A program made the position numbers and the translations under genes. Positions 1 to 10,629 of a stretch of DNA of 64,000 bases are shown here, piece after piece. Origin of the DNA: Nomia melanderi. Taxonomy: Eukaryota > Arthropoda > Insecta > Hymenoptera > Halictidae. Position 1 is the first letter of the stretch. Each line of letters opens with the position of its first letter. Below the pieces are notes generated by a model that worked only from the letters and a program-made list of their open reading frames with translations, did not search any database and was not told the origin of the DNA. The stretch is taken from contig NW_027475141.1 of NCBI RefSeq assembly GCF_051020985.1, positions 62,001-126,000 of the forward strand, read 5' to 3'.

Positions 1-540
1 TATCACCAGATATATATTGGATTTTCCCCTGACCCTGAGTGTCCGGCCCCATGAGACGGTGGTTTTCTCGGCCCCTGGTGGTCCGAGGTCGTTCCCGCTG
101 CACAGATTCCTGCGCCAGGGCCCCCTGCAGGTAACTAACTTTGGTTTATTGCGCTATCTCTAATAGCACCCGAGATATCACCAGATATATATTGGATTTT
201 CCCTTGACCCTGTGTGTCCGCCCCCATGAGACGGTGATTTTCTCGGCCCCTGGTGGACCGATGTCGTTCCTGCTGCACAGAATCATGCGCCAGGGCCTCC
301 TACAGACAATGCACTTTGATTTATCGCGCTATCTGTAATAGCACCCGAGATATCCCCAGATATGTATTTGATTTTTCCCTGACCCCGAGTATCAGGCCCC
401 ATGAGACGGTGGTTTTCTCGGCCCCTGGTGGTCCGGGGTCGTTCCCGCTGCACGCATTCATGAAGCCAGGGCTTCCTGCAGACAATACACGTTGATTTAT
501 CGCGCTATCTGTAATAGAACCCGAGATATCGCCAGATATA

Positions 541-600
541 TATTGGATTTTTACATGACATTGGGTGACAGATACCGAAAATCTGTAATTTTCTCGGCCC
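541..600 (+). repeat. Divergent-cassette monomer class (first example)
   Basis: In about 25 monomers a stretch of roughly 45 bp is replaced, without length change, by a form such as TTTTTACATGACCTTGGGTG followed by ACGGATACCGAAAATCTGTAA, while both flanks stay of the common type. Starts: about 541, 5961, 6484, 7187, 8588, 12435, 13310, 17510, 18387, 22588, 24162, 26262, 37103, 40952, 42351, 42876, 43224, 44275, 50219, 51796, 52320, 52670, 56866, 60360 and 63340. Two flavours exist: GATACCGAAAATC and GATTCCGAATATC. Confidence 0.85.
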
Positions 601-767
601 CTGGTGGTCCGATGTCGTTCCTGCTGCACAGATTCCGGCGCCAGGGCCCCCTGCAGATAATTCACTTTGGTTTATTGCGCTATCTGCAATAGCACCCGAG
701 ATACCACCAGATATATATTGGATTTTTCCCTGACCCTGAGTGTAAGGCCCCATGAGACGGTGGTTTT

Positions 768-788
768 CTCGGCCCCTGGTGGTCCGAG
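768..788. other. Imperfect dyad in monomer core (example)
   Basis: Arms CTCGG (768-772) and CCGAG (784-788) are reverse complements separated by 11 bases. Inside them CC and GG pair again after one mismatch. The element recurs in nearly every monomer and is among its best conserved parts. It could be a protein-binding site or a weak hairpin, but nothing in the sequence proves a function. Confidence 0.55.
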
Positions 789-989
789 GTCGTTCCCGCT
801 GCCCAGATTCACGCGCCAGGGCCTCCTACCGACAATGCACTTTGATTTATTGCGCTATCTGTAATAGCAACCGAGATATCGCCAGATATATATTGCATTT
901 TTCTCTGACCCTGAGGGTCCGGACCCATGAGACGGTGGTTTTCTCGGCCCCTGGTGGTCCGAGGTCGTTCCCGCTGCACAGATTCATGC

Positions 990-1375
990 GCCAGGGCCAC
1001 CTGCCCGATAATTCACCTTGGTTTATTGCGCTATCTCTAGTAGCACACGAGATATCACCAGATATATATTGGATTTTTCCCTGACCCTGAGTGCCCGGGC
1101 CCATGAGACTGTAATTTTCTCGGCCCTTGGTGGTCCGAGGTCGTTCCCGCTGCACAGATTCATGCGCCAGGGCCTCCTACCGACAATGGACTTTGATTTA
1201 TTGCGCTATCTCTAATAGCACCCGAGGTATCACCAGATATATATTGGATTTTTCCCTGACCCTGAGTGTCCGGCCCCATGAGACGGTGGTTTTCTCGGCC
1301 CCTGGTGGTCCGAGATCGTTCCCGCTGCACAGATTCATGCGCCAGGGCCACCTGCCCGATAATTCACCTTGGTTT
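990..1375. repeat. 176-bp variant monomers
   Basis: At about 1000 and again 351 bp later at 1351, the usual CTCCTGCAGATAATTC is replaced by a form reading CACCTGCCCGATAATTC, which is one base longer and lacks the PstI site. Both are followed by the rare CTCTAGTAGCACACGAG. A single homologue is visible at 8344-8395 in block A copy 2. The neighbouring 1085-1215 monomer carries GTGCCCGGGCCC, which is diagnostic of block A. Confidence 0.7.
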
Positions 1376-1512
1376 ATTGCGCTATCTCTAGTAGCACACG
1401 AGATATCACCAGATATATATTGGATTTTTCCCTGACCCTGAGTGTCCGGCCCCATGAGACGGTGGTTTTCTCGGCCCCTGGTGGTCCGAGGTCGCTCCCG
1501 CTGCACAGATTC

Positions 1513-2560
1513 CCGCGCCAGGGCCTCCTGCAGATAATGCACCTTGATTTATTGCGCTATCTGAAATAGCACCCGAGATATCACCAGATATATATTGGAT
1601 TTTCCCCTGACCCTGAGTGCCCGGGCCCGTGAGACTGTAATTTTCTCGGCCCTTGGTCGTCCGAGGTCGTTCCCGCTGCACAGATTCATGCGCCAGGGCG
1701 TCCTACAGACAATGCACTTTGATTTATTGCGCTATCTGTAATAGTACCCGAGATATCACCTGCTATATATTGGATTTTTCCCTGAACCTGAGTGTCCTGC
1801 CCCATGAGACGGTGGTTTTCTCGGCCCCTGGTGGTCCGAGGTCGTTCCCGCTGCACAGATTCTTGCGCCAGGGCCTCCTACAGACAATGCACTTTGATTT
1901 ATTTCACGATCTGAAACAGCACCCGAGATATCACCAGATATATATTGGATTTTTCCCTGACCCTGAGTGTCCGGCACCATAGGACGGTGGTTTCCTCGGC
2001 CCCTGGTGGTCCGAGGTCGTTCCCGCTGCACAGATTCACGCGCCAGGGCCTCCTGCAGATAATGCACCTTGATTTATTGCGCTATCTGAAATAGCACCCG
2101 AGATATCACCAGATATATATTGGATTTTCCCCTGACCCTGAGTGCCCGGGCCCGTGAGACTGTAATTTTCTCGGCCCTTGGTCGTCCGAGGTCGTTCCCG
2201 CTGCACAGATTCATGCGCCAGGGCCTCCTACAGACAATGCACTTTGATTTATTGCGCTATCTGTAATAGTACCCGAGATATCACCTGCTATATATTGGAT
2301 TTTTCCCTGAACCTGAGTGTCCTGCCCCATGAGACGGTGGTTTTCTCGGCCCCTGGTGGTCCGAGGTCGTTCCCGCTGCACAGATTCTTGCGCCAGGGCC
2401 TCCTACAGACAATGCACTTTGATTTATTTCGCGATCTGAAACAGCACCCGAGATATCACCAGATATATATTGGATTTTTCCCTGACCCTGAGTGTCCGGC
2501 ACCATGGGACGGTGGTTTCCTCGGCCCCTGGTGGTCCGAGGTCGTTCCCGCTGCACAGAT
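1513..2560. repeat. 525-bp (three-monomer) tandem duplication in block A copy 1
   Basis: The segment 1513-2037 is repeated at 2038-2560, offset 525. Diagnostic marks present in both are GTGCCCGGGCCCGTGAG, CACCTGCTATATATTGG and a GATCTGAAACAGCACC end. The differences I saw are G1699 versus C2224, A versus G in TTCACGATCTG/TTCGCGATCTG (near 1914 and 2439), and CATAGG versus CATGGG near 1980/2505. The same doublet is present in block A copy 2 (about 8856-9903), so it predates the A1/A2 duplication. Confidence 0.85.
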
Positions 2561-3226
2561 TCATGCGCCAGGGCCTCCTACAGACAATGCACCTTGATTT
2601 ATTGCGCTATCTCTAATAGCATCCGAGATATCGCCAGATATATGTTGGATTTTTCCCTCACCCTGAGTGTCCGGCCCCATGAGACGGCGGTTTTCTCGGC
2701 CCCTGGTGGTCCGAGGTCGTTCCCGCTCCACAGATTCATGCGCCAGGGCCTCCTACAGACAATGCACTTTGATTTATTGCGCTATCTGTAATAGCACCCG
2801 AGGTATCACCTGATATATATTGGATTTTTCCCTGACCCTGAGTGTCCGGCCCAATGTGACGGTGGTTTTCTCGGCCCCTGGTTGTCCGAGGTCGTTCCCG
2901 CTGCACAGGCTCATGCGCCAGGGCCTCCTACAGACAATGCACTTTGATTTATTGGGCTATCTGTAATAGCACCCGAGATATCACCGGATATATATTGGAT
3001 TTTTCCCTGACCCTGAGTGTCCGGCCCCATGAGACGGTGGTTTTCTCGGCCATTGGTGGTCCGAGGTCGTTCCCGCTGCACATATTCATGCGCCAGGGCC
3101 TCCTGCAGATAATTCACTTGGGTTTATTGAGCTATCTCTAATAGCACCCGAGATATCACCAGATATATATTGGATTTTCCCCTGACCCTGAGTGTCCGGG
3201 CGCATGAGACGGTGGTTCTCTCGGCC
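2255..3226. repeat. Block A tail module, copy 1 of 4
   Basis: This roughly 970-bp, mostly six-monomer module recurs at about 9598, 15023 and 31645. It starts with TAATAGTACCCGAG and CACCTGCTATATATTGG. It includes the rare CGCCAGATATATGTTGG monomer and the GGCCCAATGTGACGG monomer. Position 2480 is C here and in the 31.6-kb copy (31870), but T in the other two (9823, 15248), so the copies fall into two pairs. Confidence 0.85.
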
Positions 3227-3286
3227 ATTGGTGGTCCGAGGTCGTTCCCGCTGCACAGATTCATGCGCCAGGGCCTCCTGCAGATA

Positions 3287-5460
3287 ATTCACTTTGGTTT
3301 ATTGCTGTATCTCTAATAGCACCCGAGATATCGCCAGATATATATTGGATTTTCCCCTGACACTGAGTGTCCGGCCCCATGAGACGGTGGTTTTCTCGGC
3401 CCCTGGTGGTCCGAGGTCGTTGCCGCTGGCCAGATTCATGCGCCAGGCCTCCTACAGACAATGCACTTTGGTTTATTGCGCTATCTCTAATAGCACCCGA
3501 GATATCACCAGATATATATTGGATTTTCCCCTGACACTGAGTGTCCGGCCCCATGGGACGGAGGTTTTCTCGGCCCCTGGTGGTCCGAGGTCGTTCCCGC
3601 TGCACAGATTCATGCGCCAGGGCCTCCTGCAGATAATTCACTTTGGTTTATTGCGCTATCTCTAATTGCACCCGAGATATCGCCAGATATATATTGGATT
3701 TTCCCCGGACACTGAGTGTCCGGCCCCATGAGACGGTGGTTTTCTCGGCCCCTGGTTATCCGAGGTCGTTCCCGCTGGCCAGATTCATGCGCCAGGCCTC
3801 CTACAGACAATGCACTTTGGTTTATTGCGCTATCTCTAATAGCACCCGAGATATCACCAGATACATATTGGATTTTCCCCTGACCCCGAGTGCCCGGCCC
3901 CATGTGACCGTGGTTTTCTCGGCCCCTGGTGCTCCGAGGTCGTTCCCGCTGGCCAGATTCATGCGCCAGGTCTCCTACAGACAATGCACATTGGTTTATT
4001 GCGCTATCTCTAATAGCACCCGAGATATCACCAGATATATTTTGGATTTTCCCCTGACCCTGAGCGTCCGGCCCCATGAGACGGTGGTTTTCTCGGCCCC
4101 TGGTGGTCCGAGGTCGTTCCCGCGGGCCAGATTCATGCGCCAGGCCTCCTGCAGATAATTCACTTTGGTTTATTGCGCTATCTCTAATAGCACCCCAGAT
4201 ATCACCAGATATATATTGGATTTTCCCCTGACCCTGAGTGTCCGGCCCCATGGGACGGAGGTTTTCTCGGCCCCTGGTGGTCCGAGGTCGTTCCCGCTGC
4301 ACAGATTCATGCGCCGGGGCCTCCTGCAGATAATTCACTTTGGTTTATTGCGCTATCTCTAATTGCACCCGAGATATCGCCAGATATATATTGGATTTTC
4401 CCCGGACACTGAGTGTCCGGCCCCATGAGACGGTGGTTTTCTCGGCCCCTGGTTGTCCGAGGTCGTTCCGGCTGGCCAGATTCATGCGCCAGGCCTCCTA
4501 CAGACAATGCACTTTGGTTTATTGCGCTATCTCTAATAGCACCCGAGATATCACCAGATACATATTGGATTTTCCCCTGACCCTGAGTGTCCGGCCCCAT
4601 GAGACGGCGGTTTTCTCGGCCCCTGGTGGTCCGAGGTCGTTCCCGCTCCACAGATTCATGCGCCAGGGCCTCCTGCAGATAATTCACTTTGGTTTATTGC
4701 GCTATCTCTAAGAGCACCCGAGATATCCCCAGATATATATTGGATTTTCCCCTGACCCTGACCGTCCTGCCCCATGAGACGGTGGTTTTCTCGGCCCCTG
4801 GTGGTCCGAGGTCGTTCCCGCTGCCCAGATTCATGCGCCAGGTCCTCCTACAGACAATGCACTTTGATTTATTTCGCTATCTGTAATAGCACCCGAGATA
4901 TCAACAGATATATATTGGATTTTTCTCTGACCCTGAGTGTCCGGCCCCATGAGACGGTGGTTTTCTCGGCCCTTGGTGGTCCGAGGTCGTTCCCGCTGGC
5001 CAGATTCATGCGCCAGGCATCCTACAGACAATGAACTTTGGTTTATTGCGCTATCTCTAATAGCACCCGAGATATAGCCAGATATATATTGGATTTTCCC
5101 CTGACACTGAGTGTCCGGCCCCATGTGACCGTGGTGTTCTCGGCCCCTAGTGCTCCGAGGTCGTTCCCGCTGGCCAGATTCATGCACCAGGCCTCCTACA
5201 GACAATGCACTTTGGTTTATTGCGCTATCTCTAATATCACCCGAGATATCCCCAGATATATATTGGATTTTCCCCTGACCCTGAGCGCCGGCCCAATGAG
5301 ACGGTGGTTTTCTCGGCCCCTGGTGGTCCGAGGTCGTTCCCGCTGGCCAGATTCATGCGCCAGGCCACCTACAGACAATGCACTTTGGTCTATTGCGCTA
5401 TCTCTAATAGCACCCGAGATATCACCAGATATATATTGGATTTTCCCCTGACCCTGACCG
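3287..5460. repeat. Block rich in 174-bp monomers
   Basis: Most monomers here read GCTGGCCAGATTC and GCCAGGCCTCC, with one G fewer than the usual GCCAGGGCCTCC. This gives a 174-bp unit with an AGGCCT (StuI) site. Because 174 is 58 codons, open frames run through several monomers, for example 3610-4338 on the minus strand and 3643-4158 on the plus strand. Within the block, 3294-3665 and 4340-4711 are closely similar. This monomer class is otherwise confined to about 33.7-62.8 kb. Confidence 0.85.
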
Positions 5461-5599
5461 TCCTGCCCCATGAGACGGTGGTTTTCTCGGCCCCTGGTGG
5501 TCCGAGGTCGTTCCCGCTGCCCAGATCCATGCGCCAGGGACTCCTACAGACAATGCACTTTGATTTATTGCGCTATCTGTAATAGCACCCGGGATATCA

Positions 5600-6650
5600 G
5601 CAGATATATATTGGATTTTTCTCTGACCCTGATTGTCCGGCCCCATGAGACGGTGGTTTTCTCGGCCCCTGGTGGTCCGAGGTCGTTCCCGCTACACAGA
5701 AGCATGCACCAGGGCCTCCTGCAGATAATTCACTTTGGTTTATTGCGCTATATCTAATAGCATCCGAGATATCACCAGATATATATTTGATTTTTCCCTG
5801 ACCCTGAGTGTCCGGCCCCATGAGACGGTGGTTTTCTCGGCCCCTGGTGTTCCAAGGTCGTTCCCGCTGCACGCATTCATGCGCCAGGGCTTCCTGCATA
5901 CAATGTACTTTGATTTATCGCGCTATCTGTAATAGCACCCGAGATATCACCAGATATATATTGGATTTTTACATGACATTGGGTGACAGATACCGAAAAT
6001 CTGTAATTTTCTCGGCCCCTGGTGGTCCGATGTCGTTCCTGCTGCACAGATTCATGCGCAAGTGCCTCCTACGGACAATGCACTTTGATTTATTGCGCTA
6101 TCTGTAATAGCACCCTAGATATCCCCAGATATATATTGGATTTTTCTCTGACCCTGAGTGTCCGGCCCCATGAGACGGTGGTTTTCTCGGCCCCTGGTGG
6201 TCCGAGGACGTTCCCGCTACACAGATGCATGCACCAGGGCCTCCTGCAGATAATTCACTTTGGTTTATTGCGCTATATCTAATAGCACCCGAGATATCAC
6301 TAGATATATATTGGATTTTCCCCTGACCCTGAGTGTCCGGCCCCATGAGACGGTGGTTTTCTCGGCCCCTGGTGGTTCGAGGTCGTTCCCGCTGCACGCA
6401 TTCATGCGCCAGGGCTTCCTGCAGTCAATGTACTTTGATTTATCGCGCTATCTGTAATACCACCCGAGATATCACCAGATATATGCTGGATTTTTACATG
6501 ACCTTGGGTAACGGATTCCGAATATGTGTAATTTTCTCGGCCCCTGGTGGTCCGAGGTCGTTCCCGCTACACACATGCATGCGCCAGGGCCTCCTGCAGA
6601 TAATTCACTTTGGTTTATTGCGCTATCTCTAATAGCACCCGTGATATCAC
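5600..6650. repeat. 525-bp (three-monomer) tandem duplication before block A copy 2
   Basis: Segment 5600-6125 pairs with 6126-6650 at offset 525. Shared marks are a CTACACAGA(A/T)GCATGCACC box and a CTGCACGCATTCATGCGCC box. Each half also has a divergent-cassette monomer (near 5965 and 6490). The two copies have diverged noticeably, so this doublet is older than those in blocks A and C. Confidence 0.7.
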
Positions 6651-9600
6651 CAGATATATATTGGATTTTCCCCTGACCCTGAGTGTCCGGCCCCATGAGA
6701 CGGTGGTTTTCTCGGCCCCTGGTGGTCCGAGGTCGTTCCCGCTGCACAGATTCCTGCGCCAGGGCCCCCTGCAGGTAACTAACTTTGGTTTATTGCGCTA
6801 TCTCTAATAGCACCCGAGATATCACCAGATATATATTGGATTTTCCCTTGACCCTGTGTGTCCGCCCCCATGAGACGGTGATTTTCTCGGCCCCTGGTGG
6901 ACCGATGTCGTTCCTGCTGCACAGAATCATGCGCCAGGGCCTCCTACAGACAATGCACTTTGATTTATCGCGCTATCTGTAATAGCACCCGAGATATCCC
7001 CAGATATATATTTGATTTTTCCCTGACCCCGAGTATCAGGCCCCATGAGACGGTGGTTTTCTCGGCCCCTGGTGGTCCGGGGTCGTTCCCGCTGCACGCA
7101 TTCATGAAGCCAGGGCTTCCTGCAGACAATACACGTTGATTTATCGCGCTATCTGTAATAGAACCCGAGATATCGCCAGATATATATTGGATTTTTACAT
7201 GACATTGGGTGACAGATACCGAAAATCTGTAATTTTCTCGGCCCCTGGTGGTCCGATGTCGTTCCTGCTGCACAGATTCCGGCGCCAGGGCCCCCTGCAG
7301 ATAATTCACTTTGGTTTATTGCGCTATCTGCAATAGCACCCGAGATACCACCAGATATATATTGGATTTTTCCCTGACCCTGAGTGTAAGGCCCCATGAG
7401 ACGGTGGTTTTCTCGGCCCCTGGTGGTCCGAGGTCGTTCCCGCTGCCCAGATTCACGCGCGAGGGCCTCCTACCGACAATGCACTTTGATTTATTGCGCT
7501 ATCTGTAATAGCAACCGAGATATCGCCAGATATATATTGCATTTTTCTCTGACCCTGAGGGTCCGGACCCATGAGACGGTGGTTTTCTCGGCCCCTGGTG
7601 GTCCGAGGTCGTTTCCGCTACACAGATGCATGCGCCAGGGCCTCCTGCAGGTAATTCACTTTGGTTTATTGCGCTATATCTAATAGCACCCGAGATATCA
7701 CTAGATATATATTGGATTTTCCCCTGACCCTGACAGTCCGGCCACATGAGACGGTGGTTTTCTCGGCCCTTGATGGTCCGAGGTCGTTCCCGCTGGACAG
7801 ATTCATGCGCCAGGGCCTCCTGCAGACAATGCACTTTGATTTATCGCGCTATATCTAATAGCACCCGAGATATCACCAGATATATATTGGATTATTCCCT
7901 GACCCTGAGTGTCCGGCCCCATGGGACGGTGGTTTCCTCGGCCCCTGGTGGTCCGAGGTCGTTCCCGCTGCAGGGATTCATGCGCCAGGGCCTCCTGCAG
8001 ATAATTCACTTTGGTTTATTGCGCTATCTCTAATAGCACCCGAGATATCACCAGATATATATTGGATTTTCCCCTGACCCTGAGTGCCCGGGCCCATGAG
8101 ACTGTAATTTTCTCGGCCCTTGGTGGTCCGAGGTCGTTCCCGCTGCACAGATTCATGCGCCAGGGCCTCCTACCGACAATGGACTTTGATTTATTGCGCT
8201 ATCTCTAATAGCACCCGAGGTATCACCAGATATATATTGGATTTTTCCCTGACCCTGAGTGTCCGGCCCCATGAGACGGTGGTTTTCTCGGCCCCTGGTG
8301 GTCCGAGATCGTTCCCGCTGCACAGATTCATGCGCCAGGGCCACCTGCCCGATAATTCACCTTGGTTTATTGCGCTATCTCTAGTAGCACACGAGATATC
8401 ACCAGCTATATATTGGATTTTTCCCTGACCCTCAGTGTCCGGCCCCATGAGACGGTGGTTTTCTCGACCCCTGGTGGTCCGAGGTCGTTCCCGCTGCCCA
8501 AATTCATGCGCCAGGGCCTCCTGCAGACAATGCACTTTGATTTATCGCGCTATCTGTAATACAACCCGAGATATCACCAGATATATGCTGGATTTTTACA
8601 TGAAATTGGGTGTCGGATACCGAAAATCTGTAATTTTCTCGGCCGCTGGTGTTCCGAGTTCGTTCCCGCTGCGCAGATTAATGCGCCAGGGCCTCCTGCA
8701 GATAATTCACTTTGGATTATTGCGCTATCTCTAATAGCACCCGAGATATCACCAGATATATATTGGATTTTTCCCTGACCCTGAGTGTCCGGCCCCATGA
8801 GACGGTGGTTTTCTCGGCCCCTGGTGGTCCGAGGTCGCTCCCGCTGCACAGATTCCCGCGCCAGGGCCTCCTGCAGATAATGCACCTTGATTTATTGCGC
8901 TATCTGAAATAGCACCCGAGATATCACCAGATATATATTGGATTTTCCCCTGACCCTGAGTGCCCGGGCCCGTGAGACTGTAATTTTCTCGGCCCTTGGT
9001 CGTCCGAGGTCGTTCCCGCTGCACAGATTCATGCGCCAGGGCCTCCTACAGACAATGCACTTTGATTTATTGCGCTATCTGTAATAGTACCCGAGATATC
9101 ACCTGCTATATATTGGATTTTTCCCTGAACCTGAGTGTCCTGCCCCATGAGACGGTGGTTTTCTCGGCCCCTGGTGGTCCGAGGTCGTTCCCGCTGCACA
9201 GATTCTTGCGCCAGGGCCTCCTACAGACAATGCACTTTGATTTATTTCACGATCTGAAACAGCACCCGAGATATCACCAGATATATATTGGATTTTTCCC
9301 TGACCCTGAGTGTCCGGCACCATAGGACGGTGGTTTCCTCGGCCCCTGGTGGTCCGAGGTCGTTCCCGCTGCACAGATTCACGCGCCAGGGCCTCCTGCA
9401 GATAATGCACCTTGATTTATTGCGCTATCTGAAATAGCACCCGAGATATCACCAGATATATATTGGATTTTCCCCTGACCCTGAGTGCCCGGGCCCGTGA
9501 GACTGTAATTTTCTCGGCCCTTGGTCGTCCGAGGTCGTTCCCGCTGCACAGATTCATGCGCCAGGGCCTCCTACAGACAATGCACTTTGATTTATTGCGC

Positions 9601-10629
9601 TATCTGTAATAGTACCCGAGATATCACCTGCTATATATTGGATTTTTCCCTGAACCTGAGTGTCCTGCCCCATGAGACGGTGGTTTTCTCGGCCCCTGGT
9701 GGTCCGAGGTCGTTCCCGCTGCACAGATTCTTGCGCCAGGGCCTCCTACAGACAATGCACTTTGATTTATTTCGCGATCTGAAACAGCACCCGAGATATC
9801 ACCAGATATATATTGGATTTTTTCCTGACCCTGAGTGTCCGGCACCATGGGACGGTGGTTTCCTCGGCCCCTGGTGGTCCGAGGTCGTTCCCGCTGCACA
9901 GATTCATGCGCCAGGGCCTCCTACAGACAATGCACCTTGATTTATTGCGCTATCTCTAATAGCATCCGAGATATCGCCAGATATATGTTGGATTTTTCCC
10001 TCACCCTGAGTGTCCGGCCCCATGAGACGGCGGTTTTCTCGGCCCCTGGTGGTCCGAGGTCGTTCCCGCTCCACAGATTCATGCGCCAGGGCCTCCTACA
10101 GACAATGCACTTTGATTTATTGCCCTATCTGTAATAGCACCCGAGGTATCACCTGATATATATTGGATTTTTCCCTGACCCTGAGTGTCCGGCCCAATGT
10201 GACGGTGGTTTTCTCGGCCCCTGGTTGTCCGAGGTCGTTCCCGCTGCACAGGCTCATGCGCCAGGGCCTCCTACAGACAATGCACTTTGATTTATTGGGC
10301 TATCTGTAATAGCACCCGAGATATCACCGGATATATATTGGATTTTTCCCTGACCCTGAGTGTCCGGCCCCATGAGACGGTGGTTTTCTCGGCCATTGGT
10401 GGTCCGAGGTCGTTCCCGCTGCACATATTCATGCGCCAGGGCCTCCTGCAGATAATTCACTTGGGTTTATTGAGCTATCTCTAATAGCACCCGAGATATC
10501 ACCAGATATATATTGGATTTTCCCCTGACCCTGAGTGTCCGGGCGCATGAGACGGTGGTTCTCTCGGCCATTGGTGGTCCGAGGTCGTTCCCGCTGCACA
10601 GATTCATGCGCCAGGGCCTCCTGCAGATG
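6645..10629. repeat. Block A, copy 2
   Basis: This is the second copy of 1-3286. It has two additional monomers at about 7612-7960 and two at about 8415-8765. One added monomer carries the divergent cassette (8588-8635), and another carries CCTGACAGTCC (near 7731), a mark otherwise typical of 11-31 kb. In the 965-bp opening part, the substitutions seen are in TATATATTTGAT (TATGTATTTGAT in copy 1) and GCGCGAGGG (GCGCCAGGG in copy 1). The tail from 9527 onward is also the start of block C. Confidence 0.85.
8856..9903. repeat. 525-bp tandem duplication in block A copy 2
   Basis: This is the homologue of the 1513-2560 doublet: 8856-9380 is repeated at 9381-9903, offset 525, with the same GTGCCCGGGCCCGTGAG and CCTGCTATATATTGG marks. 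The CATAGG mark near 9323 is shared with copy 1, so that substitution arose before the larger duplication. Confidence 0.8.

Larger units (their letters stand above)
1..3286. repeat. Block A, copy 1
   Basis: This stretch recurs at 6645-10629. Bases 1-967 match 6645-7611 (offset 6644), and I noticed only two substitutions in that part. From about 1085 to 1436 the offset is 6993, and from about 1440 to 3286 it is 7343, so copy 2 has two extra pairs of monomers, or copy 1 lost them. The match ends near 3286, where ATAATTCAC here faces ATGATTCAC at 10629. The block may begin upstream of the window. Confidence 0.85.

Noticed and set aside
541..600. Divergent cassette as an inserted mobile element
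   Set aside because: It has the same length as the segment it replaces, no target duplication and no terminal repeats, so it is a sequence variant rather than an insertion.
2178..2597. Plus-strand open frames of 60-180 codons throughout the window
   Set aside because: They are the same peptide repeated hundreds of times from the monomer, with frame changes at each 175-bp step. There is no sign of splice structure, codon bias or purifying selection on the protein.
3610..4338. Long minus-strand open frame (242 codons), with equals at 40345-41073 and 49616-50344, as possible repeat proteins
   Set aside because: Each is the satellite unit translated about four times. They occur where successive monomers are 174 bp (58 codons), which keeps one frame open. 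Elsewhere the 175-bp unit shifts the frame and the same sequence stops. The other strand is open over much of the same interval, and the third, 49616-50344, is simply the duplicate of the second.
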